A stretch of 64,000 bases of DNA from Spirochaetales bacterium (GTDB taxonomy: Bacteria > Spirochaetota > Spirochaetia > UBA9216): assembly GCA_016839055.1 (NCBI GenBank), contig JAEKNX010000003.1:1-64000 (forward strand), in the 5' to 3' direction. Shown in pieces: positions 51,714 to 60,035 of this stretch; position 1 is the first letter of the stretch, and each line of letters opens with the position of its first letter. The notes below the pieces were generated by a model, which was given only the letters and a program-made list of their open reading frames with translations, did not search any database and was not told the origin of the DNA. A program made the position numbers and the translations under genes.

Positions 51714-51954
51714 CCTCTTCAGCCTCGGCGAGAAGCCGAGCGGCTTCTTCATTTGTGCTGCCGCAAAACTCAAGACTAGGGGTGAAATTAGCGCATGCCG
51801 ACGGATAATCCGGCCTGCCCCATATAATGCAGCGATTTTTTTCATCCAGATTTACGCATCTGAGACCGCCTGGTTTGCCGCCTGGCATTCCGGGAATTGC
51901 TTGCGCTATTGACGCTTCAATACAACAGGCTCCGCAGCCGATTCTACACTCCAT
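51694..51954 (-). CDS. YkgJ-family cysteine-cluster protein
   Basis: An 86-residue protein with a C-x3-C-x2-CC cluster at the very start (MECRIGCGACC) and further cysteines in GGLRCVNLDEKNRCIIWGRP and DYPSACANF, the arrangement of the YkgJ/Fe-S-cluster or zinc-binding family. The function is unknown; related proteins occur as small metal-binding oxidoreductase helpers. The C-terminal tail overlaps the YqfO-like gene on the other strand. There is no obvious operon partner. Confidence 0.85.
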   Translation of the reverse strand: MECRIGCGACCIEASIAQAIPGMPGGKPGGLRCVNLDEKNRCIIWGRPDYPSACANFTPSLEFCGSTNEEAARLLAEAEEATNPER

Positions 51955-52008
51955 TATGCCATCCTTCGGCTGTATTATCTCAGAAATTATTAACTTTTAC
52001 TACTTGAA

Positions 52009-52030
52009 ACAATATCAGTCTATCTGTATA
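52009..52030 (+). promoter_or_regulatory. promoter of the arginine operon
   Basis: TTGAAA (about 52003-52008), 17 bases, TATATT (about 52026-52031). The -10 lies inside the first ARG box, so bound ArgR would block RNA polymerase. Confidence 0.6.
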
Positions 52031-52058
52031 TTTATTCATCAATAGGTATATTTATACA
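52025..52058 (+). promoter_or_regulatory. paired ARG boxes upstream of argR
   Basis: TGTATATTTATTCA (52025-52038) and GGTATATTTATACA (52045-52058) each match the TGAAT-N4-ATTCA type of ArgR operator with one or two changes. They are 20 bases apart from centre to centre, the usual spacing for one ArgR hexamer. They overlap the -10 box and start region of argR, so the whole operon should be repressed by arginine through its own first gene. Confidence 0.78.
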
Positions 52059-52068
52059 GTAGGTTATT

Positions 52069-52527
52069 ATGCAGAGAGCGGAAAGAATGGAAGCCGTCAA
52101 AAAAATAATTCAGGACAACAGGATCAGCAGCCAGGAACAACTTTTGACTCAGCTTCTGAAGAAGGGCTTTGATGTAACTCAGGCAACACTGTCACGGGAT
52201 CTTAAGCAGATAAAGGTATCAAAGATATCAGACGGCCATGACGGTTACATGTACAGTATTCCGGGTTATCAGAAAAACCACTTAGCAAGTGCAACATCCT
52301 CAGTCTGGATTGAAGATCTCAGGCGTGGGTTTGTCTCGCTGGCATTCTCGGCTAATATCTGCGTAATATCAACCCTCGTAGGACATGCAAACAGCGTCGC
52401 GGCAGCCATTGATAATCTTGATATTCCCGGAATTCTCGGAACGGTGGCCGGTGATGACACAATTTTTGCGGTGATGAATGAGGGTGTAAAAACAAACGAA
52501 ATTGAATCATATTTCAGGGGGATATAA
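52069..52527 (+). CDS. argR: arginine repressor ArgR
   Basis: A 152-residue ArgR. The N-terminal winged HTH is RISSQEQLLTQLLKKGFDVT followed by QATLSRDLKQIKVSK. The C-terminal arginine-binding and hexamer domain ends with ILGTVAGDDTIFAVMNEGVK, including the GT-x-AGDDT motif. It opens the arginine operon and its stop overlaps the argC start. ARG boxes upstream indicate autoregulation. Identity is secure. Confidence 0.96.
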   Translation: MQRAERMEAVKKIIQDNRISSQEQLLTQLLKKGFDVTQATLSRDLKQIKVSKISDGHDGYMYSIPGYQKNHLASATSSVWIEDLRRGFVSLAFSANICVISTLVGHANSVAAAIDNLDIPGILGTVAGDDTIFAVMNEGVKTNEIESYFRGI

Positions 52528-53567
52528 TGAAAGCAGCCATACTTGGAGCAACAGGATACACCGGAATGATCTTACTGAGATTACTCTCAGCTCATCCGGG
52601 GATCAGTGAAATATTCGCTGTTTCATCATCGAGAGCAGGAAAATCAATCAGGGAGATAGATCCCGGTGTTTACACCGCCGTGGAAGCAAATATGTCAGCT
52701 ACCGGCGGCAGGCTGATTGATGTCAAAAAGGCCGCAGAACTCAAGCCTGACGTGGTATTCGCGGCTCTTCCGCATCTTGAATCGGCTAAGATCTGTGAGC
52801 CCTTTTTCAAATCTTCGGTTGTTATAGATCTGTCAGCCGACTTCCGGATCAAGGATCACGGAATCTTTGAAAAAGCCTACGGCTGCCTGCCTGAGCGGCC
52901 GGATCTCCTTGATAAAGCCGTATACGGACTCTGTGAGATCTACGGCAGCGAGATTCGAAAGGCTGATCTCATTTCGAATCCAGGCTGTTATCCAACCGCA
53001 AGCCTCCTGCCCCTCCTCCCTGTCATCAGAGAGTATGGGAATGAAGGAAAAATTATAATTAACGCGCTGTCGGGCATATCAGGCGCCGGGAAAAAAGCAG
53101 CATTTAACAATCTCTTTGTAGAAAGAACTGAAAACTGCGGTGCCTATGCGCCCGGGAAAAGCCACCGTCATCAACCGGAAATAAAGAAGGAACTTGACGC
53201 TGTCGGAGGAACGGACATAGATCTGTTCTTCACTCCTCACCTCGTGCCGCTTAAACGGGGAATGGAGGTTACAACCCTTCTTGATCTCAAAGCTCCGATC
53301 ACCGACTGTGAGCTTGACGGACTATACAGCAAATACTATGGGGACTCACCCTTTGTCAGCTGGGATGCCGACAGGCTGCCGCAGTCACGCGATGTATGGG
53401 GCTCAAACTCATGCAGGATGGGCTGGAAAATTGAGGGTAAAACGCTCATGCTCTTCTCGGTTATCGACAACCTGGTTAAGGGCGCGTCAGGACAGGCTGT
53501 TCAGAATATGAATATCCGTTTCGGATTTGCCGAAAACGCAGGCCTTAGGATTTACGGAGAACTTTAA
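52527..53567 (+). CDS. argC: N-acetyl-gamma-glutamyl-phosphate reductase
   Basis: The NADPH-dependent third step of arginine synthesis. The N-terminal Rossmann loop is ILGATGYTGMILLRLL and the active-site cysteine is in LISNPGCYPTASLLPLLPV (about residue 152). HLVPLKRGMEVT and the GKSHRHQPEI segment match type I ArgC. At 346 residues the length is normal. The ATG overlaps the argR stop, and its own stop overlaps argB. Confidence 0.96.
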   Translation: MKAAILGATGYTGMILLRLLSAHPGISEIFAVSSSRAGKSIREIDPGVYTAVEANMSATGGRLIDVKKAAELKPDVVFAALPHLESAKICEPFFKSSVVIDLSADFRIKDHGIFEKAYGCLPERPDLLDKAVYGLCEIYGSEIRKADLISNPGCYPTASLLPLLPVIREYGNEGKIIINALSGISGAGKKAAFNNLFVERTENCGAYAPGKSHRHQPEIKKELDAVGGTDIDLFFTPHLVPLKRGMEVTTLLDLKAPITDCELDGLYSKYYGDSPFVSWDADRLPQSRDVWGSNSCRMGWKIEGKTLMLFSVIDNLVKGASGQAVQNMNIRFGFAENAGLRIYGEL

Positions 53568-54331
53568 TGGAGAGCGTGCTTATCAAGATAGGAGGCAGAG
53601 CCGCAACTGACGAGACGGCATTTAAACACCTCGCCCGCGAGATGAAAAAGCTTCAGGGCAACTATAAATTCTTCTTCGTACACGGCGGGGGGGCCGAAGT
53701 CACGAAGATTTCATCTGTATTCGGCCTGAAAGCCGAATTCGAGAACGGCGTCCGTAAGACTTCTCCTGAAGAGATGGAGGTGGTGGATATGGTTCTCGGC
53801 GGCAAGATGAACAAGTACATTGTCAGGATTTTCGCGGCAGAAGGGCTCAGGCCAGTTGGAATAAGTGGATGTGACGGAAATATATTCACAGGAACAGCAA
53901 TTGCGGAAGGCAGCCGGACGGGCCGGATAACCAATGCTAACCCGGAGCTTCTCGAATTATTATCCAGCGGCGGATATCTTCCGGTCATCTCCTCGATATC
54001 AATGGACATGGAAGGAACAGCCCTCAACATCAATGCGGATGAGGCAGCCCTCGCAACTGCAGCATCACTCAGGGCCGACAAGTTGATCTTCATCTCGGAC
54101 ATTCCGGGAATCCTCGAGGATGGGGCAGTCATACACAAGTTGACGCCCGAGGGAATCAGGCAGAAAATTAAAGACGGGGTAATCTCCGGCGGAATGATCC
54201 CGAAGGCAGAATCCTCCATTGAAGCATTGAATAAGGGCGTCGGTTCGGTGATAATCGGCGGATATAGCAGCTTCGGAGATCTTGAAAGTCTGATTGGCGG
54301 AAAGCTCGGCTCCGATATTACCAGGGATTAA
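53567..54331 (+). CDS. argB: acetylglutamate kinase
   Basis: Phosphorylates N-acetylglutamate. An amino-acid kinase fold with IKIGGRA at the start, HGGGAEVTK (about 40-48), NINADEAALATAASLRADKL and the end-motif GGMIPKAESSIEALNKGVGS. At 254 residues it is slightly short because it lacks the N-terminal kinked helix seen in arginine-inhibited hexameric kinases, so feedback by arginine may be weak; regulation might be mainly by ArgR. Its start overlaps the argC stop by one base. Confidence 0.95.
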   Translation: MESVLIKIGGRAATDETAFKHLAREMKKLQGNYKFFFVHGGGAEVTKISSVFGLKAEFENGVRKTSPEEMEVVDMVLGGKMNKYIVRIFAAEGLRPVGISGCDGNIFTGTAIAEGSRTGRITNANPELLELLSSGGYLPVISSISMDMEGTALNINADEAALATAASLRADKLIFISDIPGILEDGAVIHKLTPEGIRQKIKDGVISGGMIPKAESSIEALNKGVGSVIIGGYSSFGDLESLIGGKLGSDITRD

Positions 54332-54349
54332 CCCGATAAGGAAAAGATT

Positions 54350-55573
54350 ATGGAATATAGAAAAGAATATGAGATAACAACTGAAACATACGATGTACCC
54401 TTTCCAAATAATTACGCGGTGCCTTTTCATATCTTCGAAAGGGGTGAGGGATGTTACCTCTTCGATAAGAACGATAAAAAATTTCTGGATTTCGGCAGCG
54501 GAATTGCTGTCAACGCTCTCGGATACGGAAGGGAGGATCTCGCGTCAGTTGCTTTTAAACAAATGAAGAAACTGATTCATGTGTCCAACCTCTATACAAC
54601 AGAACCCAGCCTGGAACTTGGCTTCAAACTGATATCAAGCGGCAACTTTGACGCAGTTCATTTCGGTAACAGCGGCTCGGAAGCGAATGAGGCGGCAATC
54701 AAATACGCCCGCCTCTATTCAAAACGCATCAAGGGTGATGGAAAATATAAGATTCTCGCTTTCACAAATGCCTTCCACGGAAGAACTCTTGGAGCACTCA
54801 GCTGTACCCCGACGGAGAAATACCAGGAACCCTTCGGGCCCCTTCTTCCAGGAGTCGAGTTTTCAGACTTTAACGATGTTGAAGCTCTCGAAAAGGTGCT
54901 GAGCCCCGATTTCGCCGCCGTAATAGTTGAACCGGTTCAGGGTGAGGGCGGACTTGACGTAATGACCGAGGAATTTGCGACAAGATTAAACTCACTGTGC
55001 AGGGAGCTTGATATAATCCTTATTGCTGATGAGATTCAGACCGGAATTGCCAGAACTGGTTTCCCCTATGCATCAGCTGTAGTAGGACTGGAGCCGGACA
55101 TCATCACCCTGTCAAAACCTCTGGCGGGCGGACTCCCGTTGTCGGCAACGCTTATTCCAAAAAAGATAAACAAACTCGTTAAGGCGGGGGAACACGGAAC
55201 AACCTTCGGCGGCGGTCCTGTTACCTGCGCTGTTGCAAACAAGGTTCTCGATATCATCTTCACTCCGTCCTTCCTGGCAGACGTACAGAGCAAGGGAGAT
55301 TATCTGGCAAAGGGGCTGGAAAAGCTCTCCGAAAAGCACGCGGCTGCCGGAAAAGTTAAAGGGCTCGGCCTACTTCGCGGCATTGAGATTGGAAAACCAG
55401 ATGAAGAGGGAATGAAGCTCTGTGGAGAAATTATAAAAAAAGCAATGGATAACGGCCTCCTGCTCCTCCGCTCAGGAAAAAATATTCTAAGAATAGCACC
55501 TCCCCTTGTTATTACCGAGAGCGAAATTGATAAGGGCCTTGAAATTATAAGCAACATATTAGAGGAAGTTTAA
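54350..55573 (+). CDS. argD: acetylornithine aminotransferase
   Basis: A class III PLP aminotransferase (407 residues) converting N-acetylglutamate semialdehyde to N-acetylornithine. Motifs are FGNSGSEANEAAIKYARLYS, TNAFHGRTLGALSCT, the cofactor aspartate in LIADEIQTGIARTG and the PLP lysine in TLSKPLAGGLPLSA. It lies between argB and argG, with a short 18-base gap before it and the hairpin leader of argG after it. The ArgD assignment follows from the operon. Confidence 0.94.
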   Translation: MEYRKEYEITTETYDVPFPNNYAVPFHIFERGEGCYLFDKNDKKFLDFGSGIAVNALGYGREDLASVAFKQMKKLIHVSNLYTTEPSLELGFKLISSGNFDAVHFGNSGSEANEAAIKYARLYSKRIKGDGKYKILAFTNAFHGRTLGALSCTPTEKYQEPFGPLLPGVEFSDFNDVEALEKVLSPDFAAVIVEPVQGEGGLDVMTEEFATRLNSLCRELDIILIADEIQTGIARTGFPYASAVVGLEPDIITLSKPLAGGLPLSATLIPKKINKLVKAGEHGTTFGGGPVTCAVANKVLDIIFTPSFLADVQSKGDYLAKGLEKLSEKHAAAGKVKGLGLLRGIEIGKPDEEGMKLCGEIIKKAMDNGLLLLRSGKNILRIAPPLVITESEIDKGLEIISNILEEV

Positions 55574-55603
55574 AAGCGTTGCTTCCAAACTTCACACTAA
55601 CAA

Positions 55604-55621
55604 CCTGCCTTCCATGGCAGG
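55604..55621 (+). promoter_or_regulatory. leader hairpin of argG, shared with the FAD oxidase gene
   Basis: CCTGCC TTCCAT GGCAGG forms a 6-bp stem whose TTCCAT loop is identical to that in the leader at 28583-28600. One stem pair differs by compensation (T-A here, C-G there). The hairpin ends 19 bases before the argG ATG and is followed by ATTAATAGGAG. AAACTTCAC lies about 15 bases upstream, as in the other leader. Confidence 0.55.
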
Positions 55622-55640
55622 AATTAATAGGAGATATAAA

Positions 55641-56915
55641 ATGGCAGAAAAAGAAATCAAAAAGATTGTCCTTGCCTATTCCGGCGGACTCGATACGTCG
55701 ATAATAATTCCCTGGCTGAAAGAGAATTATAACAATGCCGAGATTATCGGCTGCTGTACCAATGTCGGACAGGACGAAGACTGGGAAGGTATGGAAAAGA
55801 AGGCCCTGAAATCAGGAGCAAGCAAACTATACATAAAGGATATCAAGGACGAGTTCGCCAATGATTTTCTCTTTAATATAATCAGGGCCGGAGCCGTCTA
55901 TGAAGGGAAATATCTTCTCGGCACCTCCATTGCAAGACCCCTTCAGGCAAAGCACATTGCGGAAGTTGCCCTTGCCGAAGGCGCCGATGCCATTTGCCAC
56001 GGCTGTACCGGAAAAGGAAATGATCAGGTCCGTTTTGAACTGACATTCAAAGCCCTGGCTCCCAACCTCGAAGTAATTGCCCCGTGGAGAGTCTGGGACA
56101 TCAGCAGTCGTGAAGAAGCCATTGATTACGCGAAGGCTCATAATGTTCCTCTCGGAAATATTACAAAGAAAAACATCTATTCACGTGACTGGAACATCTG
56201 GCACATGAGCCATGAAGGCGGAGATCTCGAAGATCCATGGAACAGACCAAAAGAAGAGATGTTTCAGCTGACAAAGTCTCCCAAAAATGCACCGGATGTA
56301 GAAACGGAAATTGTTATCGACTTTGAAAAATCTTTTCCTGTCGCCATCAACGGTAAAAAAATGAGCGGAATAGAAATCATTGCCGAGCTCAACAAGCTGG
56401 GTTCCGAAAACGGTATTGGCCGGTCGGACCTTGTAGAAACCAGGGTAGTCGGTATGAAGAGCCGCGGCGTTTATGAAACTCCGGCAGGTGAAATTCTCTA
56501 TAAGGCCGTACGCGAGCTTGAGATGCTTACAATGGATGCAGACACCCTCAGCATGAAGGACAATCTAAGCCTGAAGTATGCCGACCTCATATACTGCGGA
56601 AAATGGTACACTCCTGTCAGGGAAGCCATCGACGCATTCATGGAGAAAGCTGCAGCCTTCACAACGGGTTCGGTAAAGATCGTACTATATAAGGGCAATA
56701 CCATCATCACGGGACGAAAGTCTCCTTTCTCAATCTACATTGAAGATCTCGCTTCATTCGGCGAGAGCGCTTATGATCAATCAGACGCAACAGGCTTCAT
56801 CAATCTTTACGGACTTTCCACCGGAGTAACCGCTATGGTTCGCAAAGGTCTGCGGGCTAACGGCGGTCAGGCTGACGAGATAAAAGCAACGGCGGCTACC
56901 TTTCATGACAAGTAG
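55641..56915 (+). CDS. argG: argininosuccinate synthase
   Basis: Joins citrulline and aspartate with ATP. The PP-loop-like ATP motif IVLAYSGGLDTSIIIPWL (from about residue 9) and CHGCTGKGNDQVRFE are diagnostic. YSRDWNIWHMSHEGGDLEDP and TGRKSPFSIYIEDLASFGES complete the pattern. I start at ATG 55641 (MAEKEIKK), behind AGGAG; an upstream ATG inside the leader hairpin would add nine residues and is unlikely. The length is about 424. argF and argH are not in this window. The operon continues into a GNAT gene. Confidence 0.96.
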   Translation: MAEKEIKKIVLAYSGGLDTSIIIPWLKENYNNAEIIGCCTNVGQDEDWEGMEKKALKSGASKLYIKDIKDEFANDFLFNIIRAGAVYEGKYLLGTSIARPLQAKHIAEVALAEGADAICHGCTGKGNDQVRFELTFKALAPNLEVIAPWRVWDISSREEAIDYAKAHNVPLGNITKKNIYSRDWNIWHMSHEGGDLEDPWNRPKEEMFQLTKSPKNAPDVETEIVIDFEKSFPVAINGKKMSGIEIIAELNKLGSENGIGRSDLVETRVVGMKSRGVYETPAGEILYKAVRELEMLTMDADTLSMKDNLSLKYADLIYCGKWYTPVREAIDAFMEKAAAFTTGSVKIVLYKGNTIITGRKSPFSIYIEDLASFGESAYDQSDATGFINLYGLSTGVTAMVRKGLRANGGQADEIKATAATFHDK

Positions 56916-57375
56916 TTTTAATATCAGACGGGCCAACGCCGAGGACGTGGACAGCATCTACAACCTCACATCGTCCATGGCGGTTCAGGGCCTGATGCTT
57001 ACAAGGAGCAAGTACAAGATAGTAACTTCACTCACCTCCTTTTTCGTTGTTGAAGATGATGAGAGCGGGAAAATAGTGGCTACCGGATCACTCGCCCCGC
57101 TCTGGACTGATCTTTGTGAAGTCTGCGCCTTGGCCGTACATCCGGTTTGGCAGGGGAAGGGACTAGGTGCAAAACTTGTAAGACGTCTAATCGATGAGGC
57201 AAGAATATTAAAACTTCCGCAGGTTATTACACTGACCTACCAGGTTGAGTTTTTCAGCAAGCTGGGTTTTTCAGTCGTGGACAAAAACGAGTTTCCGAGA
57301 AAACTCTGGCGTGAGTGCCTGGAGTGTCCAAAACTCGAGGCCTGCGACGAGACGGCAATGGTTATTAACACCTGA
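56905..57375 (+). CDS. GNAT N-acetyltransferase, probable N-acetylglutamate synthase (ArgA-like short form)
   Basis: A 156-residue GNAT protein. Acetyl-CoA motif A is ALAVHPVWQGKGLGAKLVRR (about 73-92), and the chain ends FFSKLGFSVVDKNEFPRKLW, running on to WRECLECPKLEACDETAM. The last part, a C-x2-C-x4-C pattern, is seen in the short ArgA-type acetyltransferases of bacteria that lack the ArgA kinase domain. It overlaps the argG stop by 11 bases and closes the arginine operon. That position fits the first step of arginine synthesis, acetylation of glutamate. No argJ is seen in the window. Assignment from context and family pattern. Confidence 0.8.
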   Translation: MTSSFNIRRANAEDVDSIYNLTSSMAVQGLMLTRSKYKIVTSLTSFFVVEDDESGKIVATGSLAPLWTDLCEVCALAVHPVWQGKGLGAKLVRRLIDEARILKLPQVITLTYQVEFFSKLGFSVVDKNEFPRKLWRECLECPKLEACDETAMVINT

Positions 57376-57385
57376 GTAAACTAAC

Positions 57386-57423
57386 AGGAAGTGGGGATAG
57401 GTTAAAACCACTTCCTTTTTTTA
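57386..57423 (+). terminator. terminator of the arginine operon, overlapping the corA stop
   Basis: AGGAAGTGG (57386-57394) pairs with CCACTTCCT (57408-57416), followed by T-run to 57423. The loop contains the stop codon of the convergent corA gene (57402-57404), so one hairpin serves the ends of two genes. Confidence 0.82.
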
Positions 57424-58460
57424 AATAGCATAACCATTCCGATTAAAACAGACAGCATCACCCCTAAAACAATATAATATCCATATCTGGTTTCCAGTTC
57501 CGGCATGTTTTTGAAATTCATACCATACAGCCCTGCAATAAATGACAATGGAATGAAAATGGTAGAGACAAGAGTGAGAAACTTCATGATTCTGTTCAGT
57601 TTATCTCCATTTATAGCAATGGAAAGCTCCATCAAAGCGTTAACATTGTCGCGGAAAGAATCGGCGAGATCGATAATCTGCAGAATGTGATCGTTCAAAT
57701 CCTTAAAATACAGTCTCGTTTTTCCATTTATCAGGGTGTTTTCAGACCTCAGAATATCACTGATAACATCTCTCATCGGCCAGGTTGAACGATGAAGAAA
57801 GTTAACCTGTTTTTGGCATTTATAAAGCTCGGATGGCAGAGCTTGAGACGAGAGATGAACTTTCTCATCCATCTCCTCAATTACTTCATCTAAATCTTCA
57901 AGAATCGGATAATAATTATCAATCACCATATCAAGGAGGGAACAAAAAAGATAATCAGACTTCATTCGCCTGATTCTGCCCTGCCCCTGATCAATCCTTT
58001 TTCGTACCGGATCAAAAATATCACCCTTGTATTCCTGAAATGTAATAACGTAATTTTCACCGAGAATAAGACTCACCTGTTCCTCAGAAAAATTAATGTT
58101 TTTTTTATCAAAACGCATTATTTTAAAAATTACAAAAATATGATTATCAAAATCTTCAAATTTCGGCCTATGAAGAGGATTCATGATATCTTCCATCACA
58201 AGAGGATGAAGTTCAATTTCTTTACCAAGGCTTTCAACAACAGCACTGCTGTGAATCCCGTCAATGTTAATCCATGAAACTGAAGAAGAATGGAGATCGG
58301 GCAGGCAGTCATCCAAGTTGTGATACTCATTCATACTGGCATGATCAGAAGAATACTCAATGACCGTGTATTTCACTTGTTTTGGACCGTTAACCTCATC
58401 AGGAAGAGTTCCCGGGGGCATTTTAACCTTATTCTTGTAAATACTTCTAAGCTTCTTCAT
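57402..58460 (-). CDS. corA: CorA-type magnesium/cobalt transporter
   Basis: A 352-residue CorA-family divalent-cation channel. The long N-terminal cytoplasmic funnel (WINIDGIHSSAVVESLGKEI; HPLVMEDIMNPLHRPKFEDF) is followed by two C-terminal membrane helices joined by the signature YGMNF (about residue 313), the ion selectivity loop. The tail FKKRKWF is basic. It is alone on its strand, convergent with the arginine operon. Identity is secure; the ion cannot be told from sequence, with magnesium most likely. Confidence 0.94.
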   Translation of the reverse strand: MKKLRSIYKNKVKMPPGTLPDEVNGPKQVKYTVIEYSSDHASMNEYHNLDDCLPDLHSSSVSWINIDGIHSSAVVESLGKEIELHPLVMEDIMNPLHRPKFEDFDNHIFVIFKIMRFDKKNINFSEEQVSLILGENYVITFQEYKGDIFDPVRKRIDQGQGRIRRMKSDYLFCSLLDMVIDNYYPILEDLDEVIEEMDEKVHLSSQALPSELYKCQKQVNFLHRSTWPMRDVISDILRSENTLINGKTRLYFKDLNDHILQIIDLADSFRDNVNALMELSIAINGDKLNRIMKFLTLVSTIFIPLSFIAGLYGMNFKNMPELETRYGYYIVLGVMLSVLIGMVMLFKKRKWF

Positions 58461-58569
58461 TATTTACAATGATAATCTCATTATAAATAAAATGCTATTA
58501 AAACAGGCTCTAAGACTTAAAATTATCAGTTGATAGGAGCTTGACCTTTAATTTTATTCATTACATTCT

Positions 58570-59958
58570 ATGCTTATGAATGATATTACAGTAAACGAAA
58601 TCCCCGGTATGTTTGACGGGCCGCTCCGCCCTGTTCTGATTAAATTATCCCTGCCTATTTTCCTCGGAATGATTGTGCAGGTTGCCTATAACGTCACAGA
58701 TACTTTCTGGGTTGCGAGAATTGATCTTGCAGACCCCTCTTATATGGGCGGTACAGCTATCGTATTCCCGCTGATTTTCTTTTTCATGGCGCTTGGCAAC
58801 GGATTGCAGGTCGGAGTAAGCTCTCTTGTCGCGCGCGCAATAGGCGAGAAAAATATTAAAATCTTAAGCACGACTGCAGAGTCAGGAATGCTTATAAGCT
58901 TCATATTATCAATACTAACACTGGGAATAGCCCTTCCTTTTTCATCACAGATTCTCCAAGCGCTGGGCGCTGAGGGTGATTACTATACTCACGGACTGGA
59001 ATATCTCAAATATATAATCCCTGCCGGCCCCGTAATGTTTTTCTCCTTCATCTTCAGTGGAATACTTCAGGGTGAAGGACTAATGAAGTATGTAATGAAC
59101 TCAATGATAATCGGCACAATTCTCAATATAGTGCTCGATCCTATTTTCATTTTCCTGCTCAAACTCGATGTTCGCGGCGCTGCTCTGGCCACTGTAATAG
59201 CCCAGGCTGTGGCCATGATCTACGTGATAAACGTATTTATCCGAAACAAATCCTCGATTAGAATTAACTGGTCAATATCAAACATAAAAGGAAAAACTGT
59301 CAAAGATATAATCGCAATCGGTCTGCCGCAGTCATTCTCGATGATTTTAATGTCCATGAGTTTTTTCATTTTTAATAAAATTGTCATCGAGATTGATGAA
59401 CTTGCGCTGACGGCCTTTGCTCTCTGCGGCAGATTTGAACAAATAATGATGATGCCGGCCTTTGCAATAGGAGCCGCCATTGTAACAATTGTCGGCCAAA
59501 ACGCCGGCCGCGACAATTTCGCGCGTGTCAGACAGACGATGAAAGAGTCCTGGCTTATCGGTTTGATCACCGTTGGGATACTAAGCGTGATAATGGTATC
59601 ATTGGCACCCTGGATATTTAAACCGTTCACCAATGTCGAGAAGGTACGCTGGTATGCGGTAATGCAGTATCGGGTACTTGGCGCATCCTACCTTTGCGCG
59701 CTAATCGGTATTACAGGCCGCTCCTTTTTCCAGGCTATTGGCTACCCGATGCCGGCGTTATTCCTGACTCTGCTCAGGCTAGTTCTGATTGCTATTCCGT
59801 TAATGCTGATAATGATCTACGTCTTCGACATGGGAATGTGGGGAGTGTGGTTCGGTCTTGCCTCAGGAAGCGTGATTTCTATGATTGTTTCAATTTTCTG
59901 GGTCCGAAGAACCATCAACCGTCTTGAAAGCGGCAAGATGAAGATCCATAGGGTTTAA
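58570..59958 (+). CDS. MATE-family efflux transporter
   Basis: A 462-residue membrane protein with about twelve helices in two halves, typical of the MATE/DinF family (PLRPVLIKLSLPIFLGMIVQ near the start; GLPQSFSMILMSMSFFIFNK at the start of the second half). It should export drugs or metabolites using a Na+ or H+ gradient. No ribosome site precedes either ATG 58570 or ATG 58576 (MNDITVNEIPG). A TACATT lies a few bases upstream, so a leaderless start at the second ATG is possible. Monocistronic, divergent from corA. Confidence 0.9.
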   Translation: MLMNDITVNEIPGMFDGPLRPVLIKLSLPIFLGMIVQVAYNVTDTFWVARIDLADPSYMGGTAIVFPLIFFFMALGNGLQVGVSSLVARAIGEKNIKILSTTAESGMLISFILSILTLGIALPFSSQILQALGAEGDYYTHGLEYLKYIIPAGPVMFFSFIFSGILQGEGLMKYVMNSMIIGTILNIVLDPIFIFLLKLDVRGAALATVIAQAVAMIYVINVFIRNKSSIRINWSISNIKGKTVKDIIAIGLPQSFSMILMSMSFFIFNKIVIEIDELALTAFALCGRFEQIMMMPAFAIGAAIVTIVGQNAGRDNFARVRQTMKESWLIGLITVGILSVIMVSLAPWIFKPFTNVEKVRWYAVMQYRVLGASYLCALIGITGRSFFQAIGYPMPALFLTLLRLVLIAIPLMLIMIYVFDMGMWGVWFGLASGSVISMIVSIFWVRRTINRLESGKMKIHRV

Positions 59959-60035
59959 GAAGTATTTGCATCTATGGCCGCTCTTTGAAGAAATTTCCGG
60001 CGTTTTAATTATTAGATTTCGCAGCAAAGACTCTC

